A DNA stretch of 64,000 bases from G963662675 sp963662675 (lineage in GTDB: Bacteria; Bacteroidota; Bacteroidia; Bacteroidales; Prolixibacteraceae). Location: the NCBI GenBank assembly GCA_963662675.2, contig CAXXHP010000004.1:992001-1056000 (forward strand). The letters run 5' to 3'. The notes under the pieces were generated by a model. It did no database searches, was not told where the DNA came from, and worked only from the letters and a program-made list of their open reading frames with translations. This document shows, piece after piece, positions 1 through 6,919 of the stretch. Positions within the stretch are counted from its first letter, which is position 1, and each line of letters starts with the position of its first letter. A program made the position numbers and the translations under genes.

Positions 1-295
1 CGACAGTTGGTCCAATACCAAATTTAGTTCCAGGATAAAAGAATTCAATAGCCTCAGCCATCAGGTGAGCAGAGGAATGCCAAAACGTCTCTTTTCCTTC
101 ACGGTCGTCCCACGTGAAAAGCTTGATATTGGCATCTGTTGTTATAGGCCTGTTTAAGTCCCATACTTCACCATTTACTGAAATTGCCATAACCTCTTTT
201 GCCAAACGGCTACTGATCGATTTAGCAATATTGAGACCGGTTGTTCCGCTCTCAATTTCCCGTACACTATTGTCTGGTAATGTAATTTTAATCAT
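1..295 (-). CDS. thrS: Threonyl-tRNA synthetase, N-terminal part
   Basis: The 98 visible codons read as a TGS domain (about residues 1-60, beginning MIKITLPDNS) followed by the start of the tRNA-editing domain with FWHSSAHLMAEA, whose two histidines form the HxxxH motif of ThrRS editing domains. The enzyme charges tRNA-Thr in the cytoplasm. The gene runs off the left edge of the window, so the catalytic core and anticodon-binding domain are not visible. The start is the ATG at 293-295; no other in-frame Met gives a complete TGS domain. It lies beyond the terminator of the next gene and is transcribed separately from it. Confidence 0.95.
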   Translation of the reverse strand, partial: MIKITLPDNSVREIESGTTGLNIAKSISSRLAKEVMAISVNGEVWDLNRPITTDANIKLFTWDDREGKETFWHSSAHLMAEAIEFFYPGTKFGIGPTV

Positions 296-389
296 TAGTC
301 TAATATTGTGAATCTAATTTCAGGCTGCAAAGATAATTATTATTAACGGACAGCGATTAAATACAATCGTTTTTCTTCTATTTATAAAA

Positions 390-416
390 TAGAAAAGGCG
401 CCAATTAAGCGCCTTT
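390..416 (-). terminator. Rho-independent terminator of the DUF6588 gene
   Basis: An 8-bp perfect stem (394-401 with 409-416, AAAGGCGC/GCGCCTTT) with a 7-base loop lies 21 bases after the leftward gene that ends at 437. It is followed on the minus strand by TTTTCTATTTTAT. Confidence 0.8.
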
Positions 417-436
417 ATAGTAGTTAATAATTTTGT

Positions 437-1498
437 TTATCTGAAACCTAAACTCAAGCCTGCATTATAAGACGTATATTTGGCCTTGCTTACAGATCCA
501 TAAAAACTAAAAAAAGCAAGTTTCAACCGAATCCCGGCGTCTACGCTTACAGTTGAAGATTCGAAACTAATGGCTATTGGATCAACCTCATCAACAACGA
601 CAACATCTGTTCCGGCAAGCGTTACAAAAGGATAACGCCCTTTCAAATCTACATTAAGGTTACTATTGTTTTGCGAAATGCTACCAAAAACGGTCAGAAT
701 ACTAACTTTTTTAGATAGCACCAACCCGTACTTAAAAGTTTTCGTTTTCACATCTAGCAATTGATTATCATCCGGCGTATATTCTAATGTTCCGGGTGCT
801 ATGCCATAATTTTCAAGGTTAAACGTAACTCCTTTATTGGCATAAATATTCGAATATCCGACAAACAAAGAAGCATCAAAAGGAAGATGCTTTAAAAATG
901 GGATCCACTCTTTAAAATTGTGCTTTACCCCTATTCCTATGAGTCCAACCTTTGCTTCATTCTCACCGGAAACTATTTTTTGTTCCGGAACATAGCGTCC
1001 AATCAAATCTGTATTTGCTCCAACTCCAACAGACAACTGAACCATAGGTACCGGAACAACATCAAGCCCGGCTCCAGCAGGTGAAGTAAATGATGCCTGA
1101 TAGGTAGATGCATCACTCGGATTGGAATAGAAATCGAGTAAAGGGCCTGCTTCATTTTCACCTGCCGCAGTTGGAGCAATACTGCTGTACCCATCTGCAA
1201 CTAAAGTATTCTCCAAATTGAGAGAATTTATATCGAACGTCTTGTCCGCTTCCGGGATTTTCACTGCACTTACACTGAAAGCAAGGTCAAAACCCAAAAA
1301 CTTATGAGTTTCTGCGGTATTATACCACGAACTATTCAAACCTTCTCCTAATGCAACAGAGTATGGATCCAGATACGCCTGAAATAATTTACTTGCATCA
1401 TCTTTGCCGTACTTTAAAAAATTAACGACTTCTGACTGAGCTGAACTAAACTTCAGAAAAAACAAAGAAACTATTATCAGCAGTAATACTTTTTTCAT
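437..1498 (-). CDS. Exported beta-rich protein, DUF6588-like
   Basis: A 353-residue protein with a clear signal peptide (MKKVLLLIIVSLFF, cleavage after about FSSAQ). The rest is rich in alternating hydrophobic residues and ends in GLSLGFR, a terminal Phe-containing strand of the sort that ends outer-membrane barrels. The overall pattern resembles the Bacteroidota DUF6588 family, whose function is unknown. It is a single-gene unit with its own terminator and a possible TATCTTTG promoter box 33 bases upstream. I infer an outer-membrane or periplasmic location; no enzymatic motif is visible. Confidence 0.75.
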   Translation of the reverse strand: MKKVLLLIIVSLFFLKFSSAQSEVVNFLKYGKDDASKLFQAYLDPYSVALGEGLNSSWYNTAETHKFLGFDLAFSVSAVKIPEADKTFDINSLNLENTLVADGYSSIAPTAAGENEAGPLLDFYSNPSDASTYQASFTSPAGAGLDVVPVPMVQLSVGVGANTDLIGRYVPEQKIVSGENEAKVGLIGIGVKHNFKEWIPFLKHLPFDASLFVGYSNIYANKGVTFNLENYGIAPGTLEYTPDDNQLLDVKTKTFKYGLVLSKKVSILTVFGSISQNNSNLNVDLKGRYPFVTLAGTDVVVVDEVDPIAISFESSTVSVDAGIRLKLAFFSFYGSVSKAKYTSYNAGLSLGFR

Positions 1499-1531
1499 AA
1501 TAAACTGTTTATCTTGTATTTAATTAACATT

Positions 1532-1539
1532 CAAAGATA
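1532..1539 (-). promoter_or_regulatory. Promoter -7 box (TATCTTTG)
   Basis: On the minus strand TATCTTTG matches the Bacteroidota -7 consensus TAnnTTTG, 33 bases before the ATG of the gene starting at 1498. A matching -33 TTG at the usual spacing is not present, so this is a half-supported promoter. Confidence 0.4.
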
Positions 1540-1685
1540 CTTCAAAAAAATAAATCTAAGGTTTCAACGACAAATATTGCATTTATACGTTGAATAAATA
1601 ATCTATTTTATAATTATACTTGCATTTGCCTTTTATACTTAAAGCAAATTCTAAAAGTTTTGGTTACTCAAAAATATTGATCATT

Positions 1686-3878
1686 ATGCACAACTTCATC
1701 CTTTTATTTATTCTTTCTTTTGCAATTGGTTACCCCATTAGTGCACAAGAAAAAATCACTTTGCAAGATATTCAAGTCGATAGGATCTTTGTTCCCGAAA
1801 CAATTGTCGGACTCAGATCAACTAGTGACGGACTATACTACACCGCACTAGAGAAAAACACTCAAATTGTAAAATATAGTTATAAAACAGGAGAGAAAGC
1901 CTCTGTTGTTTTCGAACTTTCTCAAGTTCAAAATGCTCCGATAGAAAGCTTTTCATCCTACATTTTTAGTGATGACGAAACAAAAATACTGCTTATAACT
2001 GATGTTGAAAGAATATACAGACGCTCATACACCGCAGAGCACTATATCTGGAATACAATTACTGAAGAACTGACCGAACTTTCAACAAAGGGCAGACAGC
2101 AATTAGCTACATTTTCGCCAGATGGAGAGCGAGTTGCATTTGTTCGCGACAATAATATTTTTGTCAAAAGCCTAAAATTTGGCACAGAAAGCCAAGTCAC
2201 TTTCGATGGTAAAAGGAATGAAATTATTAATGGGGCACCAGATTGGGTATATGAAGAAGAATTCAGCTTTAATAAAGCATTTGCCTGGTCTCCTAGTTCT
2301 GAATTTCTAGCCTTTATCCGGTTTGACGAAACCAAGGTAAACGAATTTTCGATGAGCATATTTGAAGGAAAAGAACCAAATTTAGTTGAAAATGAACTGT
2401 ACCCTTCAAGCTACAAATTCAAATACCCCAAAGCAGGAGAAAAGAACTCACAAGTTAGCGTACATATATATGAGCTAAAATCCAAGACAACCATAGAAGT
2501 CGATTTGGGTGAAGAAACAGACATTTACATTCCTCGTTTAAAATGGACAGCTGATGCCGAAGATTTGGCTGTAATGCGCTTTAACCGTCGCCAAAACGTA
2601 TTAGATGTTTTATTAACAAACCCACACACAGGAGACAGCCGATCATTCTTTACCGAAAAGAATAACAAGTTTGTTGATGAAGATTTTTTAGACGATTTCA
2701 TTTTCCTTCCAAACAACGACTACTTTGTAATAACCAGCGAACGCAACGGATTTTCGCACCTCTACTTATATGACAGACAAGGTTTTATAGTGCGTCAATT
2801 AACCGATGGCAATTATGATGTTACCGATTTTTATGGGTATGACAGTCAAAAGAAAATATTCTACTACCAAGCGGCTAAAGAGTCACCACTTAGGCGAGAA
2901 GTTTACTACACGAGCCTTGACGGTAAAAAGCAAGGGAAACTTTCAACACAAAAGGGAACAAACAATGCAGAGTTCAGTCGTGGATTCAAGTACTTCATAA
3001 ATTACTTCACCTCAACAGAGGAACCCAACAACGTAACACTGCATAGCATTGACGGAAAGCAAATCCGTGTTTTAGAGGATAATCAGGAATTGAAAAGTAA
3101 GCTGGAGAATTACAACATTAGCAGCAAAGATTTTTTCACGTTCACCACTACCGAAGGCATCGAATTAAATGGATGGATGCTTAAGCCTTCCGATTTTGAC
3201 CAGTCAAAAAAATACCCAATTGTCATGACTCAATACAGCGGACCTAAATCACAAGAAGTATTGGACGAATGGTCGGTAGATTGGTATGACTACCTAACGC
3301 AGGAAGGCTTTATTGTAGCCTGCGTTGATCCTAGGGGAACGGGTGCCAGAGGTGAAGAATTCCGTAAAGCAACATACCTACAATTGGGAAAATACGAATC
3401 TGAAGACCAAGTTGAAGCAGCCAAATATTTAGGATCTCTTCCGTATGTTGACAAAAGCAACATTGCAATTTGGGGATGGAGTTATGGCGGATTCATGACC
3501 CTGATGAGCATGGAAAAAGGTGGTGATATTTTCAAGGCAGGTATTGCTGTTGCACCACTCACCCATCACAAATTTTACGACACCATTTACACCGAAAGAT
3601 ACATGCGTACGCCTCAGGAAAATCCCGATGGGTACAATGAAACAACACCATTTGCAAACCCTGCCGGGATAACCGGAAGATTGCTCATTATTCATGGATC
3701 AGCAGACGACAATGTACATGTGCAAAACACCATGGAATTTACAGAAGTGTTAGTGCAGGAAGGAATTCAATTCGACATGGCAATTTACACGAATCGTAAC
3801 CACAGTATTTATGGCGGCAATACCCGACTGCACCTGTATCAGCGCATGACTGATTTTCTAAAAAATCAACTTAAATAA
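1686..3878 (+). CDS. Dipeptidyl peptidase IV family serine peptidase (S9B)
   Basis: A 730-residue exported peptidase that removes N-terminal X-Pro or X-Ala dipeptides from peptides. It has a signal peptide (MHNFILLFILSFAIG, ending ISAQ), an N-terminal beta-propeller of about 450 residues and a C-terminal alpha/beta hydrolase domain. The triad is visible: Ser599 in GWSYGG, Asp674 in HGSADDNVH and His706 in NRNHSIYGG. DWVYEEEF in the propeller carries the double Glu that binds the substrate amino terminus in DPP4. A TTG 66 bases upstream would add residues ahead of the signal peptide, so the ATG at 1686 is preferred. A hairpin after the stop ends transcription. The family name is firm; the natural substrate is not known. 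Confidence 0.93.
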   Translation: MHNFILLFILSFAIGYPISAQEKITLQDIQVDRIFVPETIVGLRSTSDGLYYTALEKNTQIVKYSYKTGEKASVVFELSQVQNAPIESFSSYIFSDDETKILLITDVERIYRRSYTAEHYIWNTITEELTELSTKGRQQLATFSPDGERVAFVRDNNIFVKSLKFGTESQVTFDGKRNEIINGAPDWVYEEEFSFNKAFAWSPSSEFLAFIRFDETKVNEFSMSIFEGKEPNLVENELYPSSYKFKYPKAGEKNSQVSVHIYELKSKTTIEVDLGEETDIYIPRLKWTADAEDLAVMRFNRRQNVLDVLLTNPHTGDSRSFFTEKNNKFVDEDFLDDFIFLPNNDYFVITSERNGFSHLYLYDRQGFIVRQLTDGNYDVTDFYGYDSQKKIFYYQAAKESPLRREVYYTSLDGKKQGKLSTQKGTNNAEFSRGFKYFINYFTSTEEPNNVTLHSIDGKQIRVLEDNQELKSKLENYNISSKDFFTFTTTEGIELNGWMLKPSDFDQSKKYPIVMTQYSGPKSQEVLDEWSVDWYDYLTQEGFIVACVDPRGTGARGEEFRKATYLQLGKYESEDQVEAAKYLGSLPYVDKSNIAIWGWSYGGFMTLMSMEKGGDIFKAGIAVAPLTHHKFYDTIYTERYMRTPQENPDGYNETTPFANPAGITGRLLIIHGSADDNVHVQNTMEFTEVLVQEGIQFDMAIYTNRNHSIYGGNTRLHLYQRMTDFLKNQLK

Positions 3879-3892
3879 TACAGAATCCAATA

Positions 3893-5164
3893 TTAAACAG
3901 CCTGCGAATCTTCTTTTTGCAGGCTGTTTTCATACAAGAAATCTAAAGAAAATCTTTCCTTCTCCAACATCGCCTGTTTCAAAACCCGATCAAATAAATG
4001 ATTCTGGTAACCTGAAAAAGATTTGGTCTTACTCCTGATAAATGGAAAAGACATGGGAGAATATCTCTCAAATTCACAAACAAAATCTTTGCTGTAAAAC
4101 TGGCTACTTGAAACAACTGATTCGATTAAAAACAGGTCTATACTCTTTTTCATCAATGATTTAAACACACGTACCTGCACAGTCCCAAGCCGATCAGCCA
4201 TAGAGATTACAATCTGCCCAACCCCATGAACACCGCATATATATTCATCTAAATTCTGTGCACCCGCAGAAACAGAAAAGAGAGTCATCAGCGAATTCCC
4301 AACATCATCACTCACATCCTGCAAATCATCAAGCAACTGCAGATAAGCCCCATAGAAATACAAAAACTCTTCATGTTTACTTGATAAATCCCCCAGAATT
4401 AGAAATCCATCAGCAACAACCGAAGCTCCCCCTTTACGAACACAAATTTTTAAAATATCTTCGGCGCTTAACTTTTTATTATTTAGTAATACAATACTTT
4501 TCACCTGTGCCTCATGAATTGCCAATAATGACAAATAAACTTTTGGGTGATTCTTCCGATTCCAGTACTCCTCAATAATTTCAACCATACGGAAAATCCT
4601 TTCCTCTTGGGCGTTTAATGCAAAAACCACGTCCCCTTTTAAACGCTTCGCGAATCTGTCGCAGAATTCCAGTTTCTCATTTGTGTCAATCCCGGAATCA
4701 TCCAGATAATTATCGGTATAGGGATAAAGCATGCTGTATGCAAAAATAGCTGGTGTTAGTTCAACTTTTTGCCCTAGAAGAAACTGCACACCATTCATAA
4801 TCCACACATTTCTACAGGCCTGAAAAATGTTTTTAAAAGACATCTCCGGATCAAACGCGATTGCCGCATTTACAAAATGATACGTTGAATGCACCATCTC
4901 TCTGGAAAGCATTACACTTAGTTGTTCATCAGAATACCCAAGAGCATCTTTGAAAATCCGGGCAAGCAAAACCAACGGTTTATCCTTATCTAAATCCAGT
5001 AAATTCTTTTCCTTACTTATTCCTATTTCTTGTATTTTAAGAAGAAATATATTGAACTGCTCTTCATGTATCTTTTGATCACTATTTGTGTATTCATGCA
5101 AATTAATCGGAAGTTGACATGACGTTTCATTCCAAAGCTCAATAAATTCATTGCAATAATCCAT
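3893..5164 (-). CDS. Class I isoprenoid synthase-like protein
   Basis: A 423-residue, mostly helical protein without a signal peptide. Two acidic clusters have the look of the Mg-diphosphate sites of class I isoprenoid synthases: DNYLDD at 151-156 and LLDDLQDVSDD at about 277-287, with a Gly/Ala-rich helix (KGGASVVADG) between them. The spacing resembles squalene/phytoene synthases and trans-prenyltransferases, but the sequence does not read as any named member. I infer a cytoplasmic enzyme acting on a prenyl diphosphate; whether it makes a terpene, condenses two prenyl chains or does neither cannot be told. It is a lone gene converging on the peptidase gene, with no partner carotenoid or hopanoid genes in view. 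Its last 11 codons form one arm-and-loop of a terminator. Confidence 0.65.
   Translation of the reverse strand: MDYCNEFIELWNETSCQLPINLHEYTNSDQKIHEEQFNIFLLKIQEIGISKEKNLLDLDKDKPLVLLARIFKDALGYSDEQLSVMLSREMVHSTYHFVNAAIAFDPEMSFKNIFQACRNVWIMNGVQFLLGQKVELTPAIFAYSMLYPYTDNYLDDSGIDTNEKLEFCDRFAKRLKGDVVFALNAQEERIFRMVEIIEEYWNRKNHPKVYLSLLAIHEAQVKSIVLLNNKKLSAEDILKICVRKGGASVVADGFLILGDLSSKHEEFLYFYGAYLQLLDDLQDVSDDVGNSLMTLFSVSAGAQNLDEYICGVHGVGQIVISMADRLGTVQVRVFKSLMKKSIDLFLIESVVSSSQFYSKDFVCEFERYSPMSFPFIRSKTKSFSGYQNHLFDRVLKQAMLEKERFSLDFLYENSLQKEDSQAV
3896..3930. terminator. Bidirectional terminator overlapping a CDS end
   Basis: A perfect 10-bp stem (3896-3905 with 3919-3928, AACAGCCTGC/GCAGGCTGTT) followed by a short T run on the plus strand ends the peptidase transcript. 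The same hairpin lies inside the last codons of the convergent gene, whose TAA (3893-3895) follows the stem directly. Confidence 0.75.
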
Positions 5165-5332
5165 TTTTACATATTTAAAAACAACTGCTGCAAATAGACA
5201 AATTACTGATCAACTGACAATTATATTTCCGACAAAAGCGGTGATTTTATCGGTGAAACACAATGCTGTTATAAATTAAGCGGATCAGCCTACAAAAAGG
5301 GACTAAATAATAATACCCGCATTAAAAATCCC

Positions 5333-5340
5333 TATATTTG
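5333..5340 (+). promoter_or_regulatory. Promoter -7 box of tRNA-Leu
   Basis: TATATTTG matches TAnnTTTG and lies 60 bases upstream of the tRNA. No TTG is found at the -33 distance. The surrounding 5165-5400 gap contains nothing else that I recognise. Confidence 0.45.
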
Positions 5341-5400
5341 CAACACTCAAAAAGAAAGCTGGCTTAGCTGAAAAGCAAGAAGAAAGCAACCCACTAAAAA

Positions 5401-5484
5401 GCCCAGATGGCGGAATTGGTAGACGCGCTAGTTTCAGGGACTAGTGTCCTTCTGGATGTGCAGGTTCGAGTCCTGTTCTGGGCA
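5401..5484 (+). tRNA. tRNA-Leu (CAG)
   Basis: A class II tRNA with long variable arm. The acceptor stem is GCCCAGA/TCTGGGC (5401-5407 with 5477-5483), the anticodon stem is CTAGT/ACTAG around the loop TTCAGGG, giving anticodon CAG, and the T arm contains GGTTCGAGTCC. CCA is not encoded. Confidence 0.97.
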
Positions 5485-5500
5485 CAACTTAGAAACAAAA

Positions 5501-5531
5501 AAAGGTTGCATCTGTTGATGCAACCTTTTTA
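5501..5531 (+). terminator. Terminator between tRNA-Leu and hsp20
   Basis: Stem GGTTGCATC/GATGCAACC (5504-5512 with 5517-5525), extended by A-T pairs, then a T run. A and T runs flank it on both sides, so it can also end the convergent hsp20 transcript. Confidence 0.85.
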
Positions 5532-5546
5532 GTACAATTAAAGAAC

Positions 5547-5987
5547 TTACGAAATTTCTATTTCACGTTTTTGAGGCGCTGCCTCTTCTTTTTTAGGCAC
5601 TGTAAGCTTCAAAATTCCATTTTTAAAAGAGGCGCTGATTTGTTCCAAATCCATTTTATCCGAAATCCTAAACCTTTTCTCAAAGTTCTGCAATTTAAAT
5701 TCCATACGAATATTCTCCTTAGATTCTTCTGCAGACTCCTCAACCTCACCCTTAACAATCAACAAATCTTTCTCTACTGAAATCCTCACTTGCTCTTTCT
5801 CAAAGCCGGGAATTGACATATCAATTTCAACTGCATTGTCATTCTCAAACAAGTTTGTAGCTGGTTGGTAAGAAAGCTCCTTCCTGTTATATCGGTCGTG
5901 ATTTACGCCTTGATTAAAGAAGTCATTAAACAATCGATCAACACCATTAACATGATACCCAGGATGATTCACTTTAACTAATTTCAT
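5547..5987 (-). CDS. Small heat shock protein, Hsp20/alpha-crystallin
   Basis: A 146-residue cytoplasmic holdase chaperone that binds unfolding proteins. The alpha-crystallin domain spans roughly residues 40-135, with the typical ends ATNLFENDNAVEIDMSIPGF and ASFKNGILKLTVPK, and a short charged tail follows. The length is normal for the family. The start at 5987 is fixed by an unusually strong ribosome-binding site 9 bases upstream. It stands alone, with a shared terminator on its 3' side. A specific heat-shock operator was not seen. Confidence 0.95.
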   Translation of the reverse strand: MKLVKVNHPGYHVNGVDRLFNDFFNQGVNHDRYNRKELSYQPATNLFENDNAVEIDMSIPGFEKEQVRISVEKDLLIVKGEVEESAEESKENIRMEFKLQNFEKRFRISDKMDLEQISASFKNGILKLTVPKKEEAAPQKREIEIS

Positions 5988-5996
5988 AATTTATTT

Positions 5997-6002
5997 CCTC
6001 CT
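5997..6002 (-). promoter_or_regulatory. Strong Shine-Dalgarno of hsp20
   Basis: AGGAGG on the minus strand, 9 bases before the ATG. Most genes in this window lack such a site, so it decides the start and suggests high translation. Confidence 0.7.
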
Positions 6003-6235
6003 ATTATTAAACTGTTTTTTTTCGTTATTGTGAAAAACATTTTTCAAGTTCTATTCCAGATTAAAAAACAAGACAAAAAATATACTTCGAAACAGAAAAC
6101 GCAGTCATAATTTCCGAATCAACGATTTCGCAGCGCCATTATGTCATCATATATACATACCTAGATATATTATTCGCCAAAAATAAATATTCCTGAATAT
6201 GGTAATTGTTGCTATTTTTGCAAAAAACAATTGAT

Positions 6236-6919
6236 ATGCGTATTGATATTCTCACTGTTGTTCCTGAGCTACTAGAAAGCCCCTTTAACCACTCCATCTT
6301 AAAACGAGCAAAAGACAAAGGATTGGTTGAAATACACATCCATAATATCCGGGACTTTTCAAAAGACAAACACAAAAAGACTGATGACTATGCTTTTAGC
6401 GGTGGAGCAGGAATGGTAATGACCATACAGCCCATTGAAGACGCAATAAATCATTTAAAAGCACAAAGAGATTACGACGAAATAATATATACAAGTCCTG
6501 ATGGGGAAATTTTTGAGCAAAGGGCTGCAAATCAACTTTCGCTAAAAAAGAACATTATTATTCTTTGCGGACATTACAAAGGAGTAGATCAACGCATACG
6601 CGAACACCTGATTACAAGAGAGATATCAATTGGCGACTATGTTCTAACAGGAGGGGAACTTGCCGCAGCAGTTATGGTAGACAGTATTGTTCGTCTAATT
6701 CCGGGTAGCATTTCTGACGAAACCTCTGCCCTCTCCGATTCTTTTCAGGATAATTTACTTAGCCCTCCGGTATACACTCGCCCTGCTAACCACAACGGAT
6801 GGAAGGTTCCCGATGTTTTACTGAGTGGCAACGACAAACAGGTGAATGAATGGAAAGAAAAACAAGCATATGAGCGCACAAAACAACTACGACCAGACTT
6901 GCTAAAGAAGCACGATTAA
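6236..6919 (+). CDS. trmD: tRNA (guanine-37-N1)-methyltransferase
   Basis: A 227-residue SPOUT methyltransferase that methylates G37 of tRNAs reading CNN-type codons with SAM, preventing +1 frameshifting. It begins MRIDILTVVPELL, and the trefoil-knot SAM site is seen as ILCGHYKGVDQR and GDYVLTGGELAA, with a C-terminal helical domain ending RPDLLKKHD. The ATG at 6236 is used because the longer reading from TTG at 6206 would run through the TATTTTTG promoter box at 6213-6220. It converges on and overlaps the AddB-like gene by four bases. Confidence 0.96.
   Translation: MRIDILTVVPELLESPFNHSILKRAKDKGLVEIHIHNIRDFSKDKHKKTDDYAFSGGAGMVMTIQPIEDAINHLKAQRDYDEIIYTSPDGEIFEQRAANQLSLKKNIIILCGHYKGVDQRIREHLITREISIGDYVLTGGELAAAVMVDSIVRLIPGSISDETSALSDSFQDNLLSPPVYTRPANHNGWKVPDVLLSGNDKQVNEWKEKQAYERTKQLRPDLLKKHD

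Noticed and set aside
4258..4578. A 106-codon frame on the plus strand opposite the isoprenoid-synthase-like gene
   Set aside because: His/Gln-rich shadow without a ribosome site or domain.
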